From contig NZ_AP019860.1 of the NCBI RefSeq assembly GCF_009002475.1, positions 7,933,547 to 7,997,546 of the forward strand: DNA of 64,000 nt, given 5' to 3'. This document shows positions 42,298-51,254 of this stretch, piece by piece. Positions within the stretch are counted from its first letter, which is position 1, and every line of letters starts with the position of its first letter. Below the pieces are notes generated by a model. It was given only the letters and a program-made list of their open reading frames with translations, did not search any database and had not been told where the DNA came from. A program made the position numbers and the translations under genes. The stretch is from Candidatus Uabimicrobium amorphum (GTDB taxonomy: Bacteria > Planctomycetota > Uabimicrobiia > Uabimicrobiales > Uabimicrobiaceae).

Positions 42298-44216
42298 TTT
42301 ATTTGATCCAAAGAATGTAAGGTATCTTTCACGAAAGATGTGGGCAATGCCTTCACCAGTTTTCCACGAGTACCTGAGTGAAGAGGTGTTGCAACATCCC
42401 ACAAACCGTCAAATTCAAAACACTTCGCCACATCTGTCGCGTAATGGGGCATAACCGGCGCAGAAAGTTTACAAAATCTATGTAACGCCAATAGTAAAAT
42501 ATGCATGTTATCTGCATTGTCGACAACGCCATTGTAGTAGAATTCGTGGAGTTGTTCGACAATATCCACTAAATGCTTCGCAGCTTTATTCAAGCGAAAA
42601 CTTTTGATGTTGTAATGGGAAATGACTTCGGCGCAAGATTGATTAAAATAGTAAATAAACCGTTCCTCTGTTTCGGTCATTTTGTGGTCGCCACTTAAAT
42701 CCACAGGGAAATCGGTATTTGCTTCATTGATGTAGGTGAGCAATTCATCCCACTTACACAAATCCTCAAGAAAGCACCGAAAATGTGATATACGATAGTT
42801 TGTAGAGCATAATTCCGAGCGAATCAAACTCAAATGCAGGCGCAACAAGTCAGGAGCAATTTTGTCCAACATATCTCTTCCCCATATCGCGTGATTACGG
42901 CTCGTCGAAAACTTCTCACCGTCGAGATGCAAGAAATAATTGGTGAGAAACGCTTGCAAATCCACTTCGGTATTCTTTAATAGTACGGGAAGAAGCAAGC
43001 CATAAAAAAAAGCGTTGTCGAATCCAAACGCTAAATTTACTTTGACATTGGAAAAATCTAGATTGTCGTTGTCTTTTTGCATTTTTTGTAATAAATACAG
43101 GTAACCTCCCGCCATTTCACACCATTCATAAATGACATTGCCTTGCTCTTGCGGAGCGGGAATTCCCCAATTTGCCGGTTCTGAAACGGAAACACAAGGA
43201 AGCTTATTTTTGAGGTAGTTGCGATAAAAGCAGCGCATAACTTTTGGCATCGCCACTTTTTCGACAAACGATTCTAAGAAATCGCGATGTTCTTCCAAAT
43301 CGATATAACCACGCTCCACGTACACATAATCCACCTCACCTTCTCCGACAGTAGATTTTGCTTCCGCGAGGTCCCATGCGTCGTTGTAATATCCGCAATT
43401 TTCGCAGCCATTTCCACCGGTAACTTCTCCACAATTAGGACATCGACCTTCTATCGCAGAACCATATAAAATAGAGTTGCTCGAAACGCAGCGTACCGCT
43501 TTTCTCTTCGCCAGTTTTATCAGTCCGTCTTTTTTCAAATCTGCGTAAAATTGAATGATAAACTCTTTGTACTCTTCATTGTGAATAGGTCGTAAAAAAT
43601 AACTTACATCTGCACGAAAATCTTTGATCACTTGAAAAATTTGCGGAGCAAATTCATCGATTATATCCAGTTCACGACATCGTTTTTCACGCGCTTTCGC
43701 TCCCACGTAACTCTGGTTATCATCCGTCCCCATTACTTGTAGTGATTGTCGTCCTAACATCAAAGACGCACGATGCGCAACATCAGCAGCCAAGTACGGA
43801 CCGGAAAGATGTCCTAGGTGAAGAGATCCATTCGGTGTTGGCGGAGCAGGGATGATGAGTTCAAGACTGGCGTCATTTTCATTACTTTTGGCAATGGTCC
43901 AATATATCGAATAAAAATCCAAGTCGCCCTCTCCGGTATTGGTAAGTTGATGTGTACTTCCGGCAGGAATAAAAACCACATCACCACGATGTACACTCGC
44001 CAACTCCTCCCCTATTTTCATTTGCCCCTGTCCCGCGACAATCAAAAAGGCTTCATTTTCATGATGGCAGTGAGGGGTTGTGGATGTACTCGGTAAAACT
44101 TTGCAGAATACCAAGCCAAATGGCATAAACTTATCCACAAGCTCCGAATGAATAGCGCGACATAAAATGCCATACGCATCTTCCAATTTCTGTGGATCAT
44201 ATGATGAAATACGCAT
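42294..44216 (-). CDS. Cupin-methionyl-tRNA-synthetase fusion (hydrazine synthetase-like)
   Basis: A 640-residue two-domain protein. The N-terminal cupin (about 30-110) has metal ligands His49, His51, Glu55 in PHCHHENEAF and His89 in PAGSTHQ. From residue 118 it is a class I MetRS catalytic core with HLGH at 133-136, a zinc knuckle CPNC-N8-CENC (259-274) and KFSTS at 435-439. It lacks the length and cupin-free start of a housekeeping MetRS. The same fusion (Spb40, Tri28) activates an amino acid, typically glycine, as adenylate, esterifies it to N6-hydroxylysine, and the cupin rearranges this to an N-N bond. The lysine hydroxylase and FAD oxidase needed on both sides are in this cluster. GAGGAG lies five bases before the ATG; it heads the minus-strand operon. 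Confidence 0.9.
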   Translation of the reverse strand: MRISSYDPQKLEDAYGILCRAIHSELVDKFMPFGLVFCKVLPSTSTTPHCHHENEAFLIVAGQGQMKIGEELASVHRGDVVFIPAGSTHQLTNTGEGDLDFYSIYWTIAKSNENDASLELIIPAPPTPNGSLHLGHLSGPYLAADVAHRASLMLGRQSLQVMGTDDNQSYVGAKAREKRCRELDIIDEFAPQIFQVIKDFRADVSYFLRPIHNEEYKEFIIQFYADLKKDGLIKLAKRKAVRCVSSNSILYGSAIEGRCPNCGEVTGGNGCENCGYYNDAWDLAEAKSTVGEGEVDYVYVERGYIDLEEHRDFLESFVEKVAMPKVMRCFYRNYLKNKLPCVSVSEPANWGIPAPQEQGNVIYEWCEMAGGYLYLLQKMQKDNDNLDFSNVKVNLAFGFDNAFFYGLLLPVLLKNTEVDLQAFLTNYFLHLDGEKFSTSRNHAIWGRDMLDKIAPDLLRLHLSLIRSELCSTNYRISHFRCFLEDLCKWDELLTYINEANTDFPVDLSGDHKMTETEERFIYYFNQSCAEVISHYNIKSFRLNKAAKHLVDIVEQLHEFYYNGVVDNADNMHILLLALHRFCKLSAPVMPHYATDVAKCFEFDGLWDVATPLHSGTRGKLVKALPTSFVKDTLHSLDQIK

Positions 44217-44267
44217 GAAATCTCCTCGACAAAAAAATCTGCCCCGTCAAATAGCGGTTATAGTACT

Positions 44268-45281
44268 TTACTTCTCCAGTAACTTAACAATTTCGGTGTA
44301 CTTATAACGCTTTGCTAAATCCAAAGGCGTATCACCTTCATAGGTCTTGAGATCTGTCCTTGCGCCTGCCTCGATCAAAACTTTCGCCGCAGCAGTATGT
44401 CCATGCCAAATGGCGTCATGCAAAGGAGTGTAGCCGTTATTAGGACCTTGGTCATCAATCACTTTATGGGCATTTTTATCTTTAACAAGTAGCTTTAAAA
44501 CTTCAGGGTGCCCCATGTAGCAAGCTTTGTGAAAAGCGACAGCATTCATCATGTAGCCGGTTTTTGTTTGATCTGCCCCCGCGACGAGAAGCATTTTCAC
44601 AATCTCACTGTAACCTGACCGCGCCGCAACTAATAACGGCGTGTGCGTATCGTTTCCGTTGCCAATCACTGGTTGAACGGTATTGACATCATAGCCTTTC
44701 GAAATGAGTTGCTTTACTTGTTGCGCTTTTGCAGCAACAGAGAGTTGTTTGTCAAGTAGGACCACCATGATTTTTTGCGCGGCGATATTTTGCTGTTGTT
44801 TTTTCTTGTACACAGCAAAAATACCTTTGATTTCGGCAATGATTTTGGCTTCATTGGCATCAATGTCCTTATCCCAACCACCGACCCATTGCTCCGCAGT
44901 CACGCCTTGTGGTGTCTTCAGATATATATTGATGTCAGACGCTTTGAGCAACTCTTTGATGTTTTGTGGTTTAGAGTACCAAACAGCGATCATCAGCGGA
45001 CTGAAACCCGCTCTAGGTGTTTGTAAATTGACAAACGCACCGCTCTCGATCAACAACTTGGCAATTTGCGGATAATCTCCTTGGGCGGCGATATGCAAAG
45101 GTGCATTGCCCATTTTTCTGTCGAGTTCATTGACATCTGCCCCGTTGGCAATTAGTTCCTTCACTGCGTCCATGTCACCAGCAATAATGGCTTTATGTAG
45201 AGCGGGTAATTTCTTTTCCGGCGCAACATCGGCCCATACAAGGGGGAATAACAATAACAACAAAAAACCTAGTTTTTGCAT
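44268..45281 (-). CDS. Secreted ankyrin-repeat protein
   Basis: The start at 45281 is preferred: GGAG lies six bases upstream and the product opens with a signal peptide (MQKLGFLLLLLFPLVWA). The 337-residue protein has about seven ankyrin repeats in two groups, such as NAPLHIAAQGDYPQIAKLL and TPLHDAIWHGHTAAAKVLIE, separated by a Lys/Gln-rich helix. It would be an extracytoplasmic protein-binding scaffold. It begins 21 bp downstream of the alpha/beta hydrolase gene and is probably in the same operon, so the hydrolase could be its partner. Confidence 0.9.
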   Translation of the reverse strand: MQKLGFLLLLLFPLVWADVAPEKKLPALHKAIIAGDMDAVKELIANGADVNELDRKMGNAPLHIAAQGDYPQIAKLLIESGAFVNLQTPRAGFSPLMIAVWYSKPQNIKELLKASDINIYLKTPQGVTAEQWVGGWDKDIDANEAKIIAEIKGIFAVYKKKQQQNIAAQKIMVVLLDKQLSVAAKAQQVKQLISKGYDVNTVQPVIGNGNDTHTPLLVAARSGYSEIVKMLLVAGADQTKTGYMMNAVAFHKACYMGHPEVLKLLVKDKNAHKVIDDQGPNNGYTPLHDAIWHGHTAAAKVLIEAGARTDLKTYEGDTPLDLAKRYKYTEIVKLLEK

Positions 45282-45302
45282 GAGAATCTCCATTTTCAAT
45301 AT

Positions 45303-46619
45303 TTAGTCTTTACATAACTGCTGAGAATTTGTGTATAACTTTCGAAAAAGCGGATGTGCAAAATCATGCTTAAAAAAAGCCGATCTTAAATTTTTATAAT
45401 ACTTTCGATCTTTCATCATACTATGGCCATCGGCAAAAAGAGCGAGTTTTCCTCGTGGATACGCCGTCGCTATTTTTTCGGCTATTTTATGTGAAAATAC
45501 AATGTCCTCTGTTCCGGCAATGACAAGAACCTCTCCGTCAAAAGTAGAACGCTGTATGGCAAACTTTTTCGTCGGCACTTTGTTATGTATAAAGTCTTCG
45601 AGAATAGAACCGGTGAATTCATAGAGAACATTGATCGCTTTATTTTTTTGCAAATAGTACTCGTGTAAATCGTGACCAAGCAGTTCATACATGCGCACTT
45701 TCGAACAATCGGCCACGGGAGCTTGGGTCAAAAATTTCATCAGGGTCAGGTTGTATGGTACGCGAAATCGATAGTCGCTTAGACTTTGACTTGTTTGTAT
45801 TTCACTTAAGACCTTTAACAACGAGGCCTTTGGCGTTGCACTGCGTCTCGCCGTTTGAAACAGTACCAAACTCAAAGATGGTACGTCGAGTGTGCTATCT
45901 TGTAGAGTCAAATCTAGAAGTTTTGCCGCTTCAGGGGAGAATACATTGAGATGATGACTATACGTTGTGTGGTTGTGTTGTGCGATGTCATTGGCACCTG
46001 TCACTTCCAAAGCAAGTTTAGAAACATGCTGTCCATATTGACTGACGTACTGTTGCGCTAGTATTCCTGCACCAGAAGCTCCAAATACCATAATTTTTTG
46101 TCCTGGGGATAGGTAACCTCTTTTCAATAGATCTTGACGTACATTTTCAATATCTGCGACATGTTGATGCGACCCGTATAGGTTCATCGCTTTCTCATAA
46201 TCCAAAGAACCATCTTCGCGATAAACTTCAGGAAATAAAGTCGGAGAGTGTCCACGTCGACCAATGAGCACATAGGGAATATCTTGCACAATATCGTCAA
46301 AAAATTCAAAGTCAGGATCTAGGTCTACCAACTCCATTTGACCGTCTGTTAACAGAAAAAGAACTTCCTTACAACCTTTGGTAAAGTTGGAACTCAGATG
46401 ATAAAAGCCTTTAAAACGTCCCTGTTGTGGCTGACGGTGATCTAAAGGATGCACAATGTAAATGTGATGTGAATCTTCCTCCATCTCCGGATAGATATTT
46501 TCCAGACCTAACCGTGCCGTGGGAGCTTGCATATAGGAGCGATATTCCATGTAACCCCATACAATACCTATGCATAAAATAAGTATAATACCAATAAAAA
46601 TTTTCTTTCGCTTTGACAT
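45303..46619 (-). CDS. Membrane-anchored alpha/beta hydrolase
   Basis: A 438-residue protein with an uncleaved N-terminal anchor (KKIFIGIILILCIGIVWGY) and an extracytoplasmic alpha/beta-hydrolase domain. The nucleophile elbow is FGASGAG (Ser in GxSxG), the acid probably Asp in AGTEDIVF and the base His in FADGHSMM. The segment IYIVHPLDHRQPQQGRFKGF resembles the start of S28/S33-type peptidases. It may be an aminopeptidase, lipase or esterase; the substrate is unknown. It is divergent from the methyltransferase gene across a 247-bp gap and is followed by the ankyrin gene. Confidence 0.82.
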   Translation of the reverse strand: MSKRKKIFIGIILILCIGIVWGYMEYRSYMQAPTARLGLENIYPEMEEDSHHIYIVHPLDHRQPQQGRFKGFYHLSSNFTKGCKEVLFLLTDGQMELVDLDPDFEFFDDIVQDIPYVLIGRRGHSPTLFPEVYREDGSLDYEKAMNLYGSHQHVADIENVRQDLLKRGYLSPGQKIMVFGASGAGILAQQYVSQYGQHVSKLALEVTGANDIAQHNHTTYSHHLNVFSPEAAKLLDLTLQDSTLDVPSLSLVLFQTARRSATPKASLLKVLSEIQTSQSLSDYRFRVPYNLTLMKFLTQAPVADCSKVRMYELLGHDLHEYYLQKNKAINVLYEFTGSILEDFIHNKVPTKKFAIQRSTFDGEVLVIAGTEDIVFSHKIAEKIATAYPRGKLALFADGHSMMKDRKYYKNLRSAFFKHDFAHPLFRKLYTNSQQLCKD

Positions 46620-46866
46620 ATCTATCCTCTACACAAAATAACTTATTTTTTGACGAAAATGCACTTTTTCATTTTACGAAAAAAAGATAAGCAAACACAA
46701 TAGCGAATTCTGGAGAGTGTAAAAAACACTATTTATGTATAGTTGGTGTATTTCTTGGTATAATTATTTTACTTATGCAAAGTGGTCACAGAAAACATGC
46801 AAAGTTTTCCGGTGACCTCTTGCCAATTTTTGGTGGGTTCGGGATCGAGTTGCAGGAGAGAAATAA
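46620..46866. other. Divergent intergenic region
   Basis: This gap separates the alpha/beta hydrolase (-) and methyltransferase (+) genes. A TATAAT at 46759-46764 could serve the + strand gene but has no good -35 partner. GGAGAG lies six bases before the ATG at 46867. No structured RNA or repeat is visible. Confidence 0.3.
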
Positions 46867-47529
46867 ATGTACAAAAGAATTAAAAATGCTTTGCATGTAT
46901 GGTTTGTGTTTAATTTATATAACTTGCGCAATTTCATCACCGGAGGTAATTCACAATGGTTATACTACACATCTTCTGATTACAAACAAATAGCGAACAA
47001 CTTAGTGAAGAATATGCAATTAGGTGACCATGCAAAAATTTTAGACCTCGGTTGTGGTAGTGGTGGAATGCTTGTTTACTTAAATAAAATCAACACAAAC
47101 TTCAAATTGTATGGCGTCGACATCAATTCATTGAGTATATCACAAGCACAAAAAAATTTACCGAGTGCCTCCTTTTATGCATCGAGTTGCGATGATCTCC
47201 ATTTTCTAGAAAATGATACCATAGATGCGTGTATTATCTTCGGGGTTTTGAATTACTTAACGGTAGAGCAAGTCGAAAAAACCATTCACGAAGTAATCCG
47301 CGTATCTAAGAGAGGCGGACAAATTTTGATTTTGAACAACTATGAAGAAAAACATCACAACAAAAAAAGTTGGGGAACCTACCCTTTGCCTGACAATTAC
47401 TGGGAAAGTCTCACACATGACGTTGCACTGGATATACAATACCTAGATATGGAAGAATTTTGCGCAGTACGCAAATACGAAGGTAATGCAGTGAAAATTA
47501 GTTTACGGCAAACAACTACTGAAGGATAA
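46867..47529 (+). CDS. SAM-dependent methyltransferase
   Basis: A 220-residue class I methyltransferase: motif I KILDLGCGSGGML, LYGVDIN (acidic ribose contact), TIDACIIFGVLNYL and VIRVSKRGGQILIL as the later strands. The first ~40 residues are aromatic and basic and may help membrane or substrate contact. GGAGAG before the ATG supports the start. The substrate is unknown. It lies two genes away from the N-N cluster in the opposite orientation to the cupin-MetRS operon, so it is probably not part of it. The next gene begins two bases after its stop. Confidence 0.87.
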   Translation: MYKRIKNALHVWFVFNLYNLRNFITGGNSQWLYYTSSDYKQIANNLVKNMQLGDHAKILDLGCGSGGMLVYLNKINTNFKLYGVDINSLSISQAQKNLPSASFYASSCDDLHFLENDTIDACIIFGVLNYLTVEQVEKTIHEVIRVSKRGGQILILNNYEEKHHNKKSWGTYPLPDNYWESLTHDVALDIQYLDMEEFCAVRKYEGNAVKISLRQTTTEG

Positions 47530-47531
47530 AA

Positions 47532-48731
47532 ATGAATAAACAAAAGATATTCGCTTTTCCCAACACGTTATGGAATGAAATTGCGACAGAAAAGTCGCAT
47601 ATTATGTCTAAGTTTTTACCTTTACGCAGCGAATGGCACAAGAGTAGAGCACAACGCGAACCTTACGAACAACACAACTTAGATACTTCTTTTCGCGAAA
47701 ACTTTGAGTCCTTGCAGCCATTTTTTCTGCGGCGCTCTTTGCCATACTTAGCTGAACAAGCACAACAAACCTTGGCAACATTACAAGACTTGGTTCTGAA
47801 GGGGGCTAGCGCAGAAAAGTTAAATGATTACGAGCTTGGTCCTTTTAATTTGGCCATGGCGGTCAAAAGTTTTGATGAGTTTTCTGACACAACACAGCAA
47901 AGCCTTGCTTTCAATATCATTCAACTTACCACAATTGCCGGAGCCAACCAAGCCACACAAAAAGCGTATGCGGGAAACGGAGGAGCTACTTGTATTTATT
48001 GGTTACTAGAGTACATGGGGGAATATCCGCATATTCACGAAAGTTGCTATGAATTGATTTGTTTATTGCTGGACTTAGAATTGGAATGTACACAAGAGGC
48101 CGAGTATTTGCTAAGAATTTTAGTACAAAGTTGTCCCAAAGAACAGGCTGTTCCACTAAACCATAAAAAAGTAGCCATGCGGCTTATGACGCAAATCACT
48201 GCAGGAGATCATTATCTCTCTTTGCCAGGAACCGTTATGCTTACGGTGGAAAAGGAACTGTGGGAATTTCTTCCCATCTTGCTCCCCACAGCGAATTGTA
48301 TGCGCGAAGCTGTTGGCAAGATTCAACAAGGGATCACCCAACAGCAGACACAAAAGATGGTCAATGCCTTTACCCGTAGAAAAGTCAGTCGAAAACATTT
48401 TAAGACTTTTTTCGCGCACCACTGGTTAACACAGCACATCGTACAACAATTTCCCGAAGTGATTTTTCAATTGGTCAAACGCCGCGAAAAAATTATTCTC
48501 GAAACCTTTTTGAAAAAATACCGTACAGAAACTCTGGCATTGCGCAACGAAAAGCACAACACGCTTCTTCACGAAGCGGTATTGACTCGTGGCTGCATGG
48601 ACAAAATTATCTCGCTACTCATCACTACCGGAATAGACCGCGGCATTACAAATAAAAACGGTGATACCGCATACGATATCGCTGTCAAAAACAACAAGCA
48701 TGGTGTAGTTCATTTATTGAAAACTACATAG
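47532..48731 (+). CDS. Ankyrin-containing protein of unknown function
   Basis: A 399-residue cytoplasmic-type protein. Most of it is helical and not recognised; the final ~70 residues are two ankyrin-like repeats (NTLLHEAVLTRGCMDKIISLL and GDTAYDIAVKNNKHGVVHLL). The start follows the methyltransferase stop by two bases with AAGGA overlapping it, so the two are translationally coupled and probably functionally linked. Confidence 0.72.
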   Translation: MNKQKIFAFPNTLWNEIATEKSHIMSKFLPLRSEWHKSRAQREPYEQHNLDTSFRENFESLQPFFLRRSLPYLAEQAQQTLATLQDLVLKGASAEKLNDYELGPFNLAMAVKSFDEFSDTTQQSLAFNIIQLTTIAGANQATQKAYAGNGGATCIYWLLEYMGEYPHIHESCYELICLLLDLELECTQEAEYLLRILVQSCPKEQAVPLNHKKVAMRLMTQITAGDHYLSLPGTVMLTVEKELWEFLPILLPTANCMREAVGKIQQGITQQQTQKMVNAFTRRKVSRKHFKTFFAHHWLTQHIVQQFPEVIFQLVKRREKIILETFLKKYRTETLALRNEKHNTLLHEAVLTRGCMDKIISLLITTGIDRGITNKNGDTAYDIAVKNNKHGVVHLLKTT

Positions 48732-48820
48732 AATATGAACCTAGGTAATATATGTTGTCTTTCGACAAAAAAATTTTACAATATTACTTTATCAGCTTTG
48801 CATTCTCTTCAAAAAACGTC

Positions 48821-49825
48821 CTACTCACTATGTTTAACACGATAACATTTTTGCGCAAGATTCATTAAGTCTGAGTAATTCCATGTGCCTTGGTCTGTTA
48901 ACAGTTGCGCGTAGTTTTGCGGAATAGCATCCACTCCCAAATAAGCTCCGCTTATTGCACCGGCCATTGCAGCGGTGGTATCGACATCGCCTCCCATCAT
49001 AATACTACACTTAATCGTATCCATATAACTATGTGGATACTTAAAGAACGAGTACAAACTCCACAGCGTAGAGGGCACCACATAAGGTGATATCCGATCC
49101 CACACTTCGCGGTGATCCTCGGGAAGATACACACCCACAATATGATCACAAGCTTGTTGTGGTGGAAGTGCCATCCACTCACCAAAGCTTTTGAGTATGT
49201 CGGCAAAAGCAGAATCAATATCCGCAATCCATCCGCCAACTTTTGTCAAAATGTGCGAAGGTTCTATTTCGTCTGAAGTCAAAACCAATGCAGTAACCCC
49301 CGCAATAATAACACTACCAGCCACACATCGTGGATCACTGTGGGTGATAGAGCCTTGCTGCTTGGCCGCCAAAATCAAATGGTCAATGTTGTCGTAAAAA
49401 AACAATGCCACAGGTGCGCTACGCATCGCACTACCATTTCCAGCAGAAGGTGCCGGAGTGGCGGCTTCTGTCCAGTGAATGCCTTGTTGTAATTTTTCTG
49501 CGGCCATTTGCGTTGCACGTCCGCGGCCTACAATGCGCTTCTCCGCAAATATACGTGCAATTCTCTTTGCGTATTCTTCCGGTAGGAACTGTTGGTGTTC
49601 GACATAACTCTCGATAAGCTCTCTTGCCAACTGCGAATCGTCGGTATACTGAGCAAACGGATGGCTATTTTCCGGTTGAAACTCCAGTATCTGGTGTGTG
49701 TTAATCGCTTTATCAATATACTGTTGGCACAACCGCAGAGGATAACCTTCCACTGGAAAGCCCAAAGCATCCCCTAGGCACTGGCCAATTAAACATCCTT
49801 CATATTTTTTTACATCGGGTTTCAT
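48821..49825 (-). CDS. ADP-ribosylglycohydrolase (DraG family)
   Basis: The start at 49825 (GAGGA just upstream) is preferred over an in-frame ATG at 49891. The 334-residue protein has all family marks: GQCLGDALGFPVEG, the metal-binding YTDDSQL, SAGNGSAMRSAP, SITHSDPR, and the second metal site GGDVDTTAAMAGAISGAYLG. Such enzymes remove ADP-ribose from Arg or other residues using two Mg2+. No ADP-ribosyltransferase partner is visible nearby, so the substrate is open. Confidence 0.92.
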   Translation of the reverse strand: MKPDVKKYEGCLIGQCLGDALGFPVEGYPLRLCQQYIDKAINTHQILEFQPENSHPFAQYTDDSQLARELIESYVEHQQFLPEEYAKRIARIFAEKRIVGRGRATQMAAEKLQQGIHWTEAATPAPSAGNGSAMRSAPVALFFYDNIDHLILAAKQQGSITHSDPRCVAGSVIIAGVTALVLTSDEIEPSHILTKVGGWIADIDSAFADILKSFGEWMALPPQQACDHIVGVYLPEDHREVWDRISPYVVPSTLWSLYSFFKYPHSYMDTIKCSIMMGGDVDTTAAMAGAISGAYLGVDAIPQNYAQLLTDQGTWNYSDLMNLAQKCYRVKHSE

Positions 49826-50007
49826 CACATCCTCTTCTCTGTATTTACTTCCATTCTCGGTTATTTTAAAACTGATCCAACGACATCGCAAATAAACGAA
49901 TATCTATCTCTCTTTGGAGATATATGCTAAAATATATCATACGAAAAAGAAAAAAACATATCACAAAGTATAAATGATAACGAGTTCCTAATATAAAAGG
50001 AAAAAAG

Positions 50008-51165
50008 ATGAAAAATCTAATCTTGATTCTTTCTCTACTCACAATTTTCCTTTACGCTGATGACGTAAAGGGCAAAAAAGAGAAAAAATTACCCGAATTC
50101 AAATTCACCGTCATAAAAAAAGTCGCCACCACTCCTGTCAAAAATCAATCCCGAACAGGCACGTGCTGGAGTTTTGGTTCAAGTTCCTTTCTGGAAAGCG
50201 AACTCATCAGACGCGGAAAAGGAAAACACGACCTTTCAGAAATGTTTGTCGTACGCCACACCTACCCACGCAAAGCCAGAAACTACGTGCGCCGTCACGG
50301 CAAAACCAACTTAGGAGCCGGAAGTCTAGCCCAAGATGCCATATACGTAGCACATCACCATGGAGTGGTACCAGAGGAAGTCTACAGTGGTTTGTTTGTT
50401 GGACAATCCAAACACAACCATAGAGAAATGGACGCAATTCTCAAAGGAATCCTCGACTCCATTATCAAGCAAGATAAACTCTCCAAAGTCTGGCCGCAAG
50501 CGATCGCGGCGCTCCTCGATGTCTATCTAGGAAAAGTGCCGCAAACCTTCAACTACCAAGGACAACAATACACCGCAAAGAGCCTTGCCAAAGAATTGGA
50601 GATCAATGCAAATGACTACGTTGAACTGACCTCGTTTTCTCATCACCCCTACTACCGACCTTTTAGCATCGAAATTCCCGACAATTGGGCAAATAATATT
50701 TCCCACAACCTTCCGTTGGAGGAATTCATTGCCACCATGGACCACGCCCTAACAAATGGCTATTCCCTTGTGTGGGACGGTGACGTTAGCGAGAGAAGTT
50801 TTAGCAATAAAAAAGGTGTTGCCACTCTTCCCCTAAAAGAATGGAATGATCGCAGTGACAAAGAAAAGAAACAACTGTGCAACACTCCCGAAGCAGAGAA
50901 AGAAATTGATCAGGCCGCTCGTCAAGAAGCTTTTGATAACTACACATCCACAGATGATCACCTAATGCATGTTACCGGAATTGCCAAAGATCAAAACGGC
51001 ACAAGATATTACATCACCAAGAATTCATGGGGAACAAAGAAATGCAAAATGAAGGGATATGTCTACATGTCGGAAGCATATGTGCGCTCCAAGACGATTT
51101 CTATTTTGCTACACAAAGACGCTATTCCTGCGAATATTGCGTCAAAGTTGGGAATAACAAAATAA
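50008..51165 (+). CDS. Secreted papain-like C1 peptidase
   Basis: A 385-residue cysteine peptidase of the C1B (PepC/bleomycin hydrolase-like) group, with a signal peptide (MKNLILILSLLTIFLYA). The active site is complete: Gln47 and Cys53 in NQSRTGTCWSFG, His321 in DDHLMHVTGIA, Asn339 in TKNSWG. C1B enzymes are usually cytoplasmic, so export is notable. AAGGA-like purines precede the ATG. It is convergent with the caspase-SUMF gene; both encode secreted cysteine peptidases. Confidence 0.92.
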   Translation: MKNLILILSLLTIFLYADDVKGKKEKKLPEFKFTVIKKVATTPVKNQSRTGTCWSFGSSSFLESELIRRGKGKHDLSEMFVVRHTYPRKARNYVRRHGKTNLGAGSLAQDAIYVAHHHGVVPEEVYSGLFVGQSKHNHREMDAILKGILDSIIKQDKLSKVWPQAIAALLDVYLGKVPQTFNYQGQQYTAKSLAKELEINANDYVELTSFSHHPYYRPFSIEIPDNWANNISHNLPLEEFIATMDHALTNGYSLVWDGDVSERSFSNKKGVATLPLKEWNDRSDKEKKQLCNTPEAEKEIDQAARQEAFDNYTSTDDHLMHVTGIAKDQNGTRYYITKNSWGTKKCKMKGYVYMSEAYVRSKTISILLHKDAIPANIASKLGITK

Positions 51166-51187
51166 TAACTACGCAACAAAATGAAGA

Positions 51188-51210
51188 GGGCTGCTTTGGT
51201 TAAGCAGCCC
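51188..51210. terminator. Strong bidirectional terminator-like hairpin
   Basis: Perfect 9-bp GC-rich arms GGGCTGCTT and AAGCAGCCC with loop TGGTT, between the convergent papain-like and caspase-SUMF genes. No run of T follows on the + strand; the - strand side is moderately T-rich. Confidence 0.72.
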
Positions 51211-51254
51211 ATCTTGCCTGAAATTTTATCTTCCTACAAAAAAACTACTAGCCG

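Noticed and set aside
41218..42402. Longer start at 42402 for the FAD oxidoreductase
   Set aside because: It would add 35 residues inside the upstream gene and displace the FAD-binding strand from the N-terminus; the ATGA overlap at 42297 is the better start.
42294..44216. Housekeeping methionyl-tRNA synthetase
   Set aside because: The N-terminal cupin domain, the position inside a coupled biosynthetic operon and the lysine hydroxylase nearby argue for a biosynthetic ligase.
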